Positions 1-12,449 of a stretch of DNA of 64,000 nt are shown here, piece by piece. The notes under the pieces are model-generated. The model had not been told where the DNA came from. It ran no database searches and was given only the letters and a program-made list of their open reading frames with translations. Every line of letters begins with the position of its first letter. Positions within the stretch are counted from its first letter, which is position 1. The DNA is from Margaritifera margaritifera (lineage: Eukaryota > Mollusca > Bivalvia > Unionida > Margaritiferidae): the NCBI GenBank assembly GCA_029931535.1, contig JAQPZY010001498.1, positions 2,120,001 to 2,184,000 of the forward strand, read 5' to 3'. Both the position numbers and the translations under genes were made by a program.

Positions 1-480
1 AGGTTTTTATACAGCACACTCATGATAATGATGCTCAGGCAGTGAGACATTCAGTGTGTCTACTATTGATTGTAGGGGTGTCATAGTAATGTATGCTCTG
101 AATGATTACACCATCCGTGTGTACAGTTGGATGCCTTGCATGATTTTTTTAGATAAGGCTGGAACCTACTATACCCAGTGGTGTGTAATAGACCTGATCC
201 AAACCAAAATAATATATATGTATTTGGGTTTAATGTGTCATCAGCTCATGTCTCTATCTTACTGATTAAAAGTTAAGTTTTACAAATGTAAATATAAAGA
301 ATTGCCCAAAAAATTTAGGAAGATAAACCCTTTCAAATAAATGTAAAGTTGAAGTACTACAAAAATAAGGATAAAACATACAGATGTTAAATGTCTGTAA
401 AAAGGATATAAGAAAGGTAAAGGTAAAAAGTTGAAAATTCTTACAAACCAAAATAATAAAAGACAATGACTATGCATGGA
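1..480. other. Probable intron sequence, no feature seen
   Basis: AT-rich DNA left of a tandem array, inside the unidentified + strand gene. The short open frames here have no coding character. Confidence 0.4.
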
Positions 481-486
481 TACTAT

Positions 487-940
487 ATTTCACTATACAG
501 TTGAAATAGACCTGATACAAACCAAAATAAGAAGACAAAGATTACGCATGGACATCATGAATACACTATACAGTTGTAATAGATCTGATACAAAACAAAA
601 AAAGAAGACAAAGATTACACATGGACATCATGAATACACTATACAGTTGTAATAGATCTGATACAAAACAAAAAAAGAAGACAAAGATTACGCATGGACA
701 TCATGACTACATTGTAGAGACGTAATAGATCTGATACAAACCAAAATTAAGAGGAAAAAAAAGACACATGGACACCTTGAATACACTATACAGGTGTAAT
801 AGATCTGATACAAACCAAATTAAGAAGACAAAAAATATGCATGGACACCTTGAATACACTATACAGGTGTAATAGATCTGATACAAACCAAAATTAAGAG
901 GGCAAAAAAGACACATGGACACCATGAATACACTATATAG
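487..940. repeat. Tandem repeat, about 73-bp unit, six to seven copies
   Basis: Units begin near 487, 561, 634, 707, 781, 853 and 926. Each contains 'atacactatacag', then 'gtaatagatctgatacaaa', an A-rich stretch, and 'catggacaccttga' or 'catggacatcatga'. Copies differ by substitutions and short A-tract changes. It lies in an intron of the left gene. A frame that reads through it on the - strand is a repeat artefact. Confidence 0.9.
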
Positions 941-1169
941 GTGCCTAGTTAAATCTGAAACTACTGTATTGGTTTGTTTTTTTTAATTCAGTTTTTATTA
1001 TTAACAATTTTAGGGGGTGTACAAATAATAAAATAGGCATTAAATATTATTTCTAATTTTCATCTCATATGTAAGTAAAAATATTTACAAAATCATTATA
1101 AGAATATAAAAAAAATGAAGGAGTTAAACTATAAACTAACCATTGACTGTAATACTGTTTATATTCCAG

Positions 1170-1265
1170 GATTTACCAGACCTAGAGGACGTTGATGTCA
1201 CTGATCAGCTGCTGATACAAGAAGCCCAGACAAAGAAAATACAGGAAGTTAAATGGGGGAGCCAG
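1170..1265 (+). CDS. Internal (penultimate) coding exon of an unidentified acidic protein
   Basis: 96 nt between a TTTATATTCCAG acceptor and a GTACTG donor. Only one frame is open. It reads DLPDLEDVDVTDQLLIQEAQ and then TKKIQEVKWGSQ, and it joins in phase 0 to the exon at 3306. The gene's 5' part lies left of the window. I do not recognise the family. The acidic 'PDLEDV' start is loosely reminiscent of intraflagellar-transport tails, but that is not enough to name it. Confidence 0.7.
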
Positions 1266-1621
1266 GTACTGCCTGTCCTTCTCATCAAAAACCCTGATCA
1301 TCTACATGCTTAAGTGTCATTCATATTAAATTACTGTAAATCATATTATTAGACCTCAGTGTTAGAATTCTGTTGGTGATTGGTTAAACTTCAGACACAT
1401 AACAATGAATGTGTTACATTTTTTCCAAAAAAAATCCATCTCCTCAGTTGTCATTATCATACTCTTAATATCATGTTACCATCTTATGATCTTAATATTA
1501 CCCTGATTTATCACAAAATATTCAGACAGCTCTTATTTCCTTCTTTTTTTTAAAAAAAAGGACTTATTGTGCTTCAGATAGTTTGAATAGGTATTTCACC
1601 ACATAGAATAAAATAGAAAGC

Positions 1622-1805
1622 CACAATAGTTCAGTTGGTAGAGCATCAGACTTGTGATCCAAGGGTTGTTGGTTTGATACCTGCCCAGGCCAGTCTGGGT
1701 CACCTGCCTCGGTGTGTCCTTGTGAAAGGTTCTTCGCTGTCATTTCCTCTGCATAATATAGCCAATAATGTGTTAACAATTCTGTTAAAACCAACAAAAA
1801 CAAAA
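1622..1805 (+). repeat. tRNA-derived SINE
   Basis: The head has box-A-like 'tagttcagttggtagagca' and box-B-like 'ggtttgatacc'. The body 'gtgtccttgtgaaaggttctt...atatagccaataatgtgttaa' is shared with the copy at 30463. It ends in an A-rich tail. It does not fold as a clean tRNA, so it is a SINE and not a tRNA gene. Confidence 0.75.
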
Positions 1806-2233
1806 CCAGAATAAAATAATTCTGTAATTTTTTTACACAGGTAATTTCATTTCCCCAATTGAACAATTATGGACCATGTTTTGTTGCTAAATGACACGAC
1901 AAATACCTTGGATGGACAATTCATCATATTTAAGTCCAAAGCAAGGGCAATAATTGTATATTACAACAGTAGATTGATTTGAAAAGGCTAGGATTCATAG
2001 AGTCAGTTTCATGTCATATTTCAGCAAAGAAGTTTATACCTTTCACTTCCAAAAATAGCAAGTAGGGGGATCTTACATGAAATAAATTGTGCCTATACAA
2101 CAAGCATTCAATTTGCTAATTAATATCAAAACTCAACAACTTTGGAGTTGAAAGATAATATCACTGTCTAAAGAGGTATATGAATTGACCGAGTTTCATT
2201 TGCAGTATATTTTGATTTTATTTCTTCATCCAT

Positions 2234-2236
<3 letters not shown>

Positions 2237-2304
<68 letters not shown>

Positions 2305-2321
2305 GCATGCACACACACACA
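2237..2321. repeat. (CA)n microsatellite
   Basis: About 85 bp of nearly pure CA repeat with a short ATGCATGCA interruption, in the last intron of the left gene. It produces a spurious histidine/threonine reading frame. Confidence 0.97.
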
Positions 2322-3305
2322 CTTCAGATATCCTGAAATTCTAATGGCTCTTAACAGATATTTTTGTCTGCAAATTAATGTGGTTGACATATATTTGTGA
2401 AATTAAATATAAAACTTTCAAAGGAGATATAACAAGTTATGACAGAAAAGAAAACTTTGATGCACCTAATTATTAAAATTATTAAATATACTGGAAAACG
2501 TGTAATTTTCAGTTCTGGATTTGCTGTTGCTTTAGTATTAGTATTATCATTCCATGATTCACTGGTTTCCGTTCTAACTAATTATTTATGAAACATTATT
2601 TTTTCTTTCAGAAAACTGTACTGTAGATATCATCCAACAACAGTATTTTATTCCACTCTTCAGTTTTTAAAAATTCATTATTAATTATCAACAAGCTGAT
2701 GTACTACCTCACAAATACATGGCACATAATTAATGAGCATTTACGGTAAAATCAGATGGTGAAGTTTTATTTGATCAAGTCCCAATATAGGTCACCTTCT
2801 GAATTAAGCTTAGTTGGAAACATCTTTATTGATTGTTTGGCAAAGAAACATTCTATAAACTAGAGCTAGTGACCTTTGAATTTTACTTCATTAAGGTGTT
2901 TATTTTGCAATATAATAGAAAAACAAATAAAAGACATGTTGATATAATGATATTTGAGAACTCCGATGTCCGGTTGCTCAGAGTATGTGTCGGTCAAAAC
3001 CTTTGACCTACCTAACATGTTCATATATATATATCTTTCTATCATATAGAATTGATTTATATATTTAAATAAATCATATTCAGACTTTGGAAATAAATTT
3101 AATTGGGTTTTATGTAAGTTTATAGATTAATAAGTGGGCCTATCAATGAATATTTATGGTTATGGTTACCTGAGTAACAATTCCTCGTCCTATTTCTGTA
3201 TTGTACAGAATGTTTTCATCATTTATCAAGGGAAAGCTTCCAGTTGTCTGTGTATAGCAATGTAGAGAAAAACTTAAAAACAAATTATGTTTTCTTTTTT
3301 TGTAG

Positions 3306-3746
3306 CCTCCAACCTACAAACCAAAGATTGAGGTGCTTGATGATTCAGAGAGCGATTCTGATGAGGAGGAAAATGCTGAGTCAGCAAAAAGTTATAGGCC
3401 AGTCATCACATCAAACCCACCATTGATACAAGAAATACCTGACAAATCTTTTGTAAATATGGCTCAACAGACTCAATCTCTCTTTGAACAAATAGGAAAA
3501 GCAGTGGATGTTTCTGAAAGTTCATCAAATCCAGCTCAATTCAAGGAATGCACAAATCTTTTAGCAGGGCTTGGAAAACTAGGTGAATCCAAGGCTTCCA
3601 GAACAGGGGTCATAGACTTTACTGAAGAGGAGGAGAAATCAGCTAACATGACGGAAGAAGAAAAGATTCAGGATCTGGCCGAAAATTTAGGATCAGCAGT
3701 TAACAAACCAACTATTTCAGATGTATGGGATGAGGAACTTGATTGA
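3306..3746 (+). CDS. Last coding exon of the same unidentified acidic protein
   Basis: 441 nt after a TTTTTTGTAG acceptor, phase 0, ending in TGA. It encodes 146 residues starting PPTYKPKIEVLDDSESDSDE and ending PTISDVWDEELD. The composition is strongly acidic. It includes an early serine/aspartate cluster (DSESDSDEEE) that fits casein-kinase-2 consensus sites, and a later EEEEKSANMTEEEK stretch, so it is probably a disordered C-terminal tail. No catalytic or metal-binding motif is visible. Continuous reading, a good acceptor and protein-like codon use support a real gene; its function is unknown. A first AATAAA lies at 4113-4118. Confidence 0.8.
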   Translation, partial: PPTYKPKIEVLDDSESDSDEEENAESAKSYRPVITSNPPLIQEIPDKSFVNMAQQTQSLFEQIGKAVDVSESSSNPAQFKECTNLLAGLGKLGESKASRTGVIDFTEEEEKSANMTEEEKIQDLAENLGSAVNKPTISDVWDEELD

Positions 3747-4112
3747 TTATGGAAATATTGAGATTCATCAGAAATTTGAATCAATAATTGTTTTAATTCA
3801 AAATGTCACAGCAGCACAAAATCCTTACTATAGGTCAACAAGGATAAAATGAGGATCGTAAACACTGCCCTCAAATCAGGACCATGGGTAGATCATGAGT
3901 AACATGCATCGTTTCAAAGGTATTTGTTTTGTTGCACACCTCAAGGCACACAATTTACCTGTTTACATTTGAAAATGGACTTGCTGGGTCTGTTTATTTT
4001 CATTGTTTTATCTGTGTGGACCTATATATAGCATTGGGAGATATTTTATCTTGCTAACATTAGAGCTGAAAAAAGGTGCTGCAAAAAAAAAGTTTGTTCA
4101 TTCGGTAAACAT

Positions 4113-4118
4113 AATAAA
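4113..4118 (+). promoter_or_regulatory. Candidate polyadenylation signal for the left gene
   Basis: First AATAAA downstream of the TGA at 3746, giving a 3' UTR of about 0.4 kb. Other AATAAA copies occur near 4354, 4395 and 4614, so the site used is uncertain. Confidence 0.4.
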
Positions 4119-4139
4119 AGGAGCAAGGCTGTTTTGCCA

Positions 4140-6170
4140 AGCACTAAAGAATTTCAAATGTTCCGAATGTTAGAAAAAGATGTCTGATAAAGGAAACAAA
4201 ATGATTGATACCTAACACCCTTAAGTTAAAATTTTGCACTGCAATGCAAGTTACATCCTATTGGAATAAGAATTTGGAGATCCTAACAATAATATTAAAC
4301 TGTTTTAAAAGAGTTTTGCCATCAGGAGTTGAATATATCTGTCAAAAACAAATAAAAAGTTTTAAATATATGCATAAATCTATGAGACACTACTATTTAC
4401 CATTTAACCAATAAAAGGATTTAAAACCATGTTATGTTACAGATGCATTGATAAGTGCAAGATTAGTATAATATATTGTATTACAAGACCCATAATATAA
4501 TTTCAAACATACTGTGACTTTATATGTTCTTTTACCATATTTAATTTAAGAGTCATACAAAGGGTCCAAGCTCCCACAACATCGCTTACAGAAGAATTTT
4601 TGTTTAACTCTTGTAATAAATTGTGCTTTAAGAGAGAGCAGATGTAGTTATCAGCAGCATGAAAATGTCCATCAGTCTCTGGAAATAAATTGAACAGAAA
4701 GGGAAACCATTGATAAAAATATCAGTAGCAAATACATTCGAACTTCAATCTGATTAAAATTGAAATCTTCTTAAATTAAATAGACCCAATGGGCACCGAT
4801 ATGAGGTCATATTCTCTTTACCTTTTGATTCACCAATCAAATTATTTCTTTCATATTTGTGAAAGTGAGAAATGTCATTTGGAACATATCATTACTTACT
4901 ATAACTCTCCCTAACATAAAATGCAACTCTTTATCTAATAGGCCACTAAAAATAAGCAGACTGGGAATTCCAAAGGTTACCAGAACATGAACTTTTATTG
5001 GTGCCTGTCAGGTCTGTATATAACAACTCAGGGGATCATCCAAAACTATGACAGTTTGTTCATCGTGTACATGTACTGCCATTGGTGATAAGTCTGTGTG
5101 GAATCTTTATCTACCAATGTGACCCTATTATAAAATCGATATTGTTTCATAACATAAATATTGTCTTTGACAACATAATGTGTCATAGATATAATATGCA
5201 TAATGTGTCATAGATATAATATACATCTATTCATATTATTTTACCTAAGAAAATCTGAAAGATAATTCATATTTTCCCTCAAAAATGCTTGAAGCGATCT
5301 TTTCACTTAAACTCCAAATATGGCGATCATTGCCCTAAATATGTAATGAAGATAAATCACTTAGACTAGTTAAATGCAGAATCGGATTATTTGTAATTCA
5401 ATTATAGGTATAAAGACCGAACCAACTACATCCAAAATGAGGTTACCAAGGGGAAATATGCTGTTGAATAAAACTGAGACTACAAGAACTTGTGAAACTT
5501 GCATGTTGGAGATGTTGACCACTTTATCAGAAATAAATATAAATCCAGTTTAGTTTACTGGAAAAGGAAAAACAAAGATAATAACCCACATTTATATTTA
5601 AAAACTTTATATCACACAAGTTAATCTACTTTATTGAGAATAGGAACTGATGTACATGACTACTTTGTCACTCTTTGTATTCTCTCCAGCAGTAAATATA
5701 AAAGAAGCCGGGAATCACATGTCAGCTTGATGTAATGCTGATCATTGATTTTCAGTTATTAAAGCAATTCATTAATTAATTCCACCAACTGTCTCGGGAT
5801 GGAACATTGTTTTTCCTTTATCATTACCTTTAACAAGATCATGGCTTGCTTTGTTTAGGGATCTGCTTGAACTCAAGTTGTGGGGCATGTCAGCTATTTT
5901 TATTACACCCTATTGAAAACACCATCTGTTAATCTATATGATAATTAGGGTAATCAAAGTGGCTTCATAGCCTGAGGGTTGACTATTCAAACATGAGTTT
6001 TTGAGTACGGGTAAAACATTCCTAATTTTATGTTCCAACTTGAACTTTTTTCATCGGCTTTAAAAAAAACTTTCATGCTGTCTGGATAATTTTGGTACTA
6101 TTTAATATTATTACAAATTGATAAAAATTTTGCTAGAGGTAAAAATACTACTGGTTGTCCCCATTAAATA
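4140..6170. other. Intergenic, no feature seen
   Basis: AT-rich DNA after the left gene. I see no open frame with coding character, no tRNA and no recognisable element. It may contain decayed repeats not seen by eye. Confidence 0.4.
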
Positions 6171-6177
6171 AAAACCA

Positions 6178-6230
<53 letters not shown>
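6178..6230. repeat. Compound (CT)n(TA)n microsatellite
   Basis: About 13 CT units run directly into about 14 TA units. Confidence 0.95.
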
Positions 6231-6234
<4 letters not shown>

Positions 6235-6914
6235 CAGTTCACCAAAATGTAAAACTCCTCTTTTTAGGCAAAATAACTAACCTAGTATATGTTATTTTGT
6301 GCAGAAAGGCATAGTGTATTAGCAGAAAATATATTTCCTTCTAAATATTGTAATTTACATAAAGGGAACTATGCATTGAGTAAAAAATGGAAAAAAATAT
6401 TTATGTCCAGCTCTTGTAATAATTTGTACAGTAGGGGATACCAGGCACAGGGTATTAGAAGAAAATATAGTTCTGCCCAACTCTTGCAATAATTTGTACC
6501 CAAAGAGAGACAGAGAGACCAAGTGTGGTATGTCAATAGAATGTCAGTAGAAAAAATATTTCCATCCAGTTGATAATATCCAGCATATTGTATAGGAAAA
6601 GAATCAATAGAGAGCTATACTATAAATAACTACTAAATCAATCAAAGGCTTTTTAAAGTTTGTTGTAATTTCATTTTAAGTACTTTTTTTTGGTTGATCT
6701 TGTGTTTTTGTGTGTACTTAGAATTTTGTTATACACCGAGTTGTAGCAGGTACATTTCATGACAGATTGTGTCCATCAGTTGGTAACATTGTTTGTAGAT
6801 ATTAACCACATATATTTTAATACCCCTGCATTTATAAAGGTGGGGGTAAATAGTAATCCTTGTGTCCATTTGTCTGTCAATCCTTCTGTCCAGCTTTCCA
6901 TCCATTCTTTTGTT

Positions 6915-7690
6915 TTCCCACAATCTCATTAGTGCAACTGATCTTGCAGTTTTTGATGGATTGCCATGAAACTTGGTAAATATATTATTGTCATCAACTG
7001 AAGATGTGCATATTGAAAAATCACTTTGCTCCTGCAATTTTTGTTGGAGTTATTGTCCTTGTATTGTAGCCTAATGCAGTGTATGACAATCTCATTAGCG
7101 CAACTAGTCTCACAGTTTCTGATGGGTTGATACGAAAGTTGGTAAATATTATGACCATCACCTGATGGTACACATTTTGACAAATCACTTTGCTCTTGCC
7201 ATATTTGTTAGTTATTGCCCTTTTTGTCTTGTAGCTTAATGCAGTTTATGACATAATCTCATTAGTGCCACTAGTCCCAGATTTGACAGATTAACATGAT
7301 TGTTGGTAATTATTATGGCCATAACCTGAAGATGTGCCTATTGATGAATCACTTTGCTCTCATAATGTCTATTAGAGTTATTGCCCATTAGTCTTGTAGC
7401 TAAATGCAGTATTAGTGCAACTAGTCCTACAGTTTTTGATGGATTCCCATGAAAGTTGGTAAATATTATGGTCATCGCCTGAAGATCCACATATCAACAA
7501 ATCACTTTGTTCTTGCAATTTTTTAATGAGTTATTGTACTTTTTGTCTCATGGCTTAATGTTGATAAGTTTATTATGGTCATTATCTGAAGATGCACATA
7601 TTGACAAATCAATTTGCTTCCGTAAATATTGTTAGAGTTATTGACTTTTTTGTCATGCAGCTGAATGCAGTGTTAGGCAGAATCTTATGA
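6915..7690. repeat. Tandem array, about 150-175-bp unit, five diverged copies
   Basis: Each unit contains 'aatctcattagtgcaact', 'gatggattgccatgaaa..ttggtaaatatta', 'gaagatgtgcatattga', 'aatcactttgctc' and 'gagttattg..ctttttgtc'. Copies start near 6918, 7090, 7256, 7408 and 7560 and shorten rightward. This is a widespread molluscan array type. Confidence 0.85.
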
Positions 7691-7692
7691 AC

Positions 7693-8198
7693 GCAACTTG
7701 TCTGAGTGTTACCTTGAGTTTGATTTCTATTGTTGATATAACCTGTACTTGCTTACTTACTTACTTACTTACATTCTGTGTTCTGTTCTTAAATACATTT
7801 ACATTTTCCTTTGTATGTTGAAAGATGGCATATGGATTTGAATAAATTTTCACTCAATTTCACAAGTTGTCAATTTATTTTAAAATATGTGTGTGTTAAA
7901 TAAATCATAATATACACTACAAATAAAAGCATTTTTCACAAAATTTAACATGTGACCTTAACACAAAATACTAATAGAATAAATGCTGATACATGTATAT
8001 TTAATGATCATGTTCACTGCACCCATTTATGACAACTGTCTGTGTTAAATTAATATAATGTGTCAGTCAAGCAGCATATGTAGGTGAGAGTTCAATTCAT
8101 TTAACTCTATTAATCAGATTTACATATCATGGTTTATAATCCATGTTATATTAATGTGTTTCTCAAGCAGCATAATGAGAGGTTAATTTAACCTTTTG
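7693..8198. other. Short TTAC repeat, otherwise no feature
   Basis: A run of about five 'cttac' units near 7750-7771 is followed by AT-rich DNA. No gene is seen. Confidence 0.5.
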
Positions 8199-8201
8199 TT
8201 A

Positions 8202-9632
8202 GGAGGTGCTCTACAGATATTATGTACTTGAGAGAGAGTGACAGGTGTAAGGTGAAGTTGTTTGAATTTGCAAACATGCACAGTGAAGAGAATGTTGGCA
8301 TTCCTCTATGCTATATTCATGTACTGTGGCTGAAATTTCCTTACATATTGTACTTGTGAAAATTGTACACGATCTAAACACACAGCTGACAAAAATAGCA
8401 CCTCCCATGTGCTTGAAAAATCAGCCTGAATTAGTCCAAAGTACACTATTTTTAGCAATTATTAAAATAGAGAAAACGAATTTTGCCAGAATAGGAAATA
8501 CCAGCATCTGAAAGTACAATGAATGAATTATATAAAAAAATATAAAGAGTAAAAAAAGTTATCAGCTCTTTTTTTACAATTTACCTTTGCAGTCCACGAG
8601 GAGAAAATGACCAAGCAGAGCTTGCAGTTTTTTGATAGGTGCTCATCTGAAGTAAGACCAAGCTGTATACTATACTCAATAACCCAAATTGCACCCATCA
8701 ATCATACACCAAAATAAAGAGAATTAAAAGTTCTTTTAATAATTGTTACAACTCTATGGCCTAAAAATATGTAACAGAAAGAAAGTGAAACTGTGAAACC
8801 AACAATGTAAGTAAAATCAACAAGTAATTTATTTCTAGACAATTAAAGTGAAAATTCAAAAGACACTTACAATAACGTGAATTAGAGTCCAAATAATCCA
8901 ATAATCCTAAGTGTCCTAATCACAAGTCCAAAATATAGAATGTTCCAAATGAATTCCAGTACCCTTGAATGTCCTGATATGCCAATAGTCTTAAATGTCC
9001 TGATGTGCCAGTAGCCTGGAATGTTCTGATATACCTGAAAGATGTAATCCAGAATATCTTTGAATGAATTCACAAAAATCCCAAAGTCAAGTATTAATCC
9101 AAAATGAGAATGAGCACTTTTAGTAATTCAAATTAATATTTCACATAAATAATTTCTCTATCTGAATTTGCTCTGATTTTCAAACTGATTACTAAAATAA
9201 ATTCCTTAATAGACTGATCTTTAAAACATGAAGTTTTATTATAGGAGTGGAATCTTGTTTACCAAATGCTCTTTAAATATAAAAACAAGTCACCTGACAG
9301 AATATTCTAGAATATGAGTAACTCTAATGGAAAATTACTGTGCGTACCTGACTTTTCTCACATCAAAACATGGAAAGTTCCAATCTAAGTACTAAATGCT
9401 ATGTAAACAAGACTATCATTGAACTCAAATGCAGTAAATATGTTATTGACAAAATGACCACTAAAGTACAACTTGCCTCATGGACACATTATAAATTCAA
9501 TATACTTAACATAATACCTAAGATATACAAGGTCTTTTTTAAATAGCCAGGATAACCAGTGAGGAAAACCTGGGAAATTCTTTTTCTTTAAAATCTAACC
9601 CTATGCAAAGTATGAAACTGTAGAGTACCACC
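8202..9632 (+). mobile_element. Non-autonomous TIR element, copy 1, interrupted by a solo LTR
   Basis: It begins GGAGGTGCTCTACAG and ends CTGTAGAGTACCACC, imperfect inverted repeats flanked by TTA on both sides. Removing the 768-bp insert and its 4-bp duplication leaves about 659 bp, close to the uninterrupted copy at 10351. No transposase frame is seen. Sequences shared with the other copies include 'cacagctgacaaaaa', 'aaaaatcagcctgaattag' and 'cagttttttgataggtgc'. Confidence 0.8.
8744..9511. mobile_element. Probable solo LTR (768 bp) inside the TIR element
   Basis: Sister copies read 'ttaataatacctaag' without a break. Here 768 bp sits between two copies of the target TAAT (8740-8743 and 9512-9515). 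The insert starts TGTTA and ends TAACA, the TG...CA inverted ends of an LTR. It has no open frame. A solo LTR left by recombination is the simplest reading; its parent family is unknown. Confidence 0.65.
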
Positions 9633-9635
9633 TTA

Positions 9636-10346
9636 AAACAAATATGAAAATTTGTGCAATTGCTTTTCTCTTTCTCATATCATCATGTATGATTTTCTCA
9701 ACAAAATGGTATATTAACATTGATGTTATGCATGAAAATAAACTAGTTATGCCTATTTTGCTCTTGCTTACACAGTATGCCTTGTGGCAGTAGTGTTTGT
9801 GCAATTACCTTATTTATGGGGAAATTAGAAGTCGTTGAACACTGGAGTAAAGTCAACTTAAATTTAAAACTGGCATTAAGTGAAAGAAAAATATAGCAAA
9901 AATGTTTATTTTCATTCATTTGTAATAAAATTAAGGACAAAAATGATGATAAAGTAGATTCACTTTCTTCTATATAGTAGTGTTAGAAGAATTAGCAAGC
10001 TTTTTACCCTGTGACCTCTGTGAATATGATCTGTTTCATCCCTGTTCAAACTGTAAATGTTATTAGTGACATCTCAGGAATAATTGTAGCAAGTTTCATG
10101 TTACTGTCTTTAAGCATAACATTGGCTGCTATTGTAGAGGAAATGCAATGTGCATTTTTAAAACAGCTCACTTTTCATCATGGGGGGGGGGGGCTGGGCT
10201 TGTGTGGGACTTTGCTACTAATGAATACTATTCTGTGACAAAAATACATAAGAATTATTCAAAAGGACTGTGTAGATGCTTGCGACTTAAATGTTTCAGC
10301 TATGCAACCAAAATTAAATCATATAATAATGATACATATGTGGTCT
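9636..10346. other. Intergenic, no feature seen
   Basis: AT-rich DNA with a G10 homopolymer near 10183-10192. The short open frames over it have no recognisable domain. Confidence 0.4.
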
Positions 10347-10350
10347 TTAT

Positions 10351-11001
10351 GGAGGTGCTCTACAGATATTATGTACTTCTGAGAGAGTGACAGGTGTAAG
10401 TGAAGTTGTTTGAATTTGCTACATGAACAATGAAGAGAATGTAGGCATACCTCTATGCTATATTCATGTACTGTGACTGAAATTTCTTTGCATATTATAC
10501 TTGTGGAAATCATACATGATCTAAGCACACAGCTGACAAAAAATGGCCACTCCTATGTGCTCAAAAAATCAGCCTGAATTAGTTCAAAGTACACTATTTT
10601 TAGCACTTATTAAATAGAGAAAACGACTCTTGCCACTGTCAGCAATACCAGCTTCTGAAAGTACAATGAATGAATTAAAAAATGTATAAAAAGTAAACAA
10701 AGTTATCAGCTCTTTTTTTACAATTTACCTTTGAAGTCCAGGAAGTGAAAATGACCAAGTGGAGCTAGCAGTTTTTTGATAGGTGCACATCTGAAGTAAG
10801 GAAAAGCTGTATAGTCTACAACCTAAATTGCACCCGTCAATCATACACCAAAATAAAGAGAATTAAAAGTTCTTTTAATAATACCTAAGATATAGAAGGT
10901 CTTTTTTTAAATAACCAAGATAATCAGTGAGGAAAACCTGGGAAATTCTTTTTCTTTACAAATCTAACACGATGCAAAATATGAAACTGTAGAGTGCAAC
11001 C
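10351..11001 (+). mobile_element. Non-autonomous TIR element, copy 2 (uninterrupted)
   Basis: About 651 bp from GGAGGTGCTCTACAG to CTGTAGAGTGCAACC, flanked by TTAT on both sides. It aligns along its whole length with copy 1 (minus the LTR) and with the inverted copy at 59439-60109. Confidence 0.82.
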
Positions 11002-11177
11002 TTATCAAATAAGCATGTACTTAAAATCAACTGGAGTTTCTTTTAAAGTCCTATATGAGACCTTCACATAAACAATGTGCATGAAATGCATGTGTTTTTT
11101 GTGGTTTCATATGCATCTACCACCTTATTACATGGTTTTAGATTGCTATGTAGTCAAAGGAAAGTAATGAATTTGTG

Positions 11178-11720
11178 TGCCCCCACTGCAACTGTACCAG
11201 GGGCATCATGATTTGCACCTGTCTTTATTTCTGTCCACCTTGTTAGCACAATTGCATTGAACCAATTTTTTAATGTACACAAGTAAGATTCAATAGACTT
11301 GATTCTATGAATATGTAGAAGACCAACTTAGATTTGCATGCTGCTGAAGCAATTTTTGCTATTTTTTAAATTAATTCTCTTGCATTTTTTGTGGGACTTT
11401 GTCCGTGAAAAAAGATGATAGCATCATTACACAGAATTCAGCTTGGTAGATTTATATGACATGTATTTATGTGGATGACCTGATTCGATTTGTACACTAA
11501 GTGACTTTTGCATTTTTTTTACTAGTCTTTTGCATTTTCTGAATGTTAACTTTTTCAGTGAAAATCTTGGTAGCCTGATTTTTTAGAAACCATGTGACCT
11601 AATAATATGAAATTGAGTAGGCATTTTATATACGTACAGTATGTACATGTAGGTGACCTGATTAGATTGTTGTGTCAATTAAATTAATTTGTAAATTTTT
11701 CTCTTTCAACAGATCTAGCC
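11178..11720 (+). repeat. 'cccccactgca' interspersed element, copy 1 (decayed)
   Basis: It begins 'gtgcccccactgcaactgtaccaggggcatc' and holds sub-repeats containing 'gatgacctgattagatt' and 'tttttaac.tttt'. The same building blocks occur at 13015, 16345, 31790 and 52180. The element is diverged and its right end is uncertain. Confidence 0.65.
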
Positions 11721-12159
11721 AGAAAGAGATTTGTTAATTTAACAACATGTCTTTTTATAATGTTTTCACATGACTCAGAATTAACACAAGCAATCTAGTG
11801 ATTTGCTAGTTTACATTTGAAAACAATACCCATAATGCACTGGAAACTTTTCACTAGTGGTAGTTTATCCTAGCTTACTATTTATTTCAGTGGTGATATT
11901 TCCTTGCATTCTTTAAAAAGTTTATAAAACATATCATAATGAAGGAGAAACCAACTGTGATCTTGTAAACTAACACCTGATGTATGTTTATAAAATATTA
12001 CTACTAACACAACATGCCTTCATTCATGTCCATATGGTAGTTTTGATTTTAGCGCAATTAACCATGGGATTTAAATACATTTCAGTATCGTATTGATCAT
12101 GATCATCATTTTGGCTTTGGGAACAAAAATTAAAACATTTGAGGGAAATGAGGGTTAAA

Positions 12160-12445
12160 ATAATCTGACAGCGGACTCTGGAATCTAGAATAGGCTCAAT
12201 ACACCCTCCTGCATGTCATAAGAAGCAACCTTTTTGCCCTGGGATGCATCTATGATGATGTTCCTGCTGAGGTCTTGGACTTATGAAAAGAATGCAGTTC
12301 ATATTAAAAAATTTGACTTCGTATTTTATTGCCTTGATTTTTGTTTAGTATGCCTTTGTTTTTGATACCTAAACTTATTTGCTCTGTATAGCCAGGATTG
12401 TGCTGATGTGCCATAAAATCCTATATATACATACATACCAACTGA
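12160..12445 (+). repeat. SINE-like element with (ACAT)n tail
   Basis: The internal 'gcatgtcataagaagc' resembles the widespread molluscan motif GCATGTCGTAAGAGGCGAC. The 3' part 'tatagccaggattgtgctga' and 'tgtgccataaaatcctatat' runs into 'acatacatacc' and matches, inverted, the fragment at 40326-40390. Confidence 0.55.
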
Positions 12446-12449
12446 CAAT

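Noticed and set aside
1622..1695. tRNA gene
   Set aside because: A-box and B-box resemblance only. No clean cloverleaf, and the body and tail match SINE copies elsewhere in the window.
2185..2400. Histidine/threonine-rich open frame
   Set aside because: Translation of a (CA)n microsatellite.
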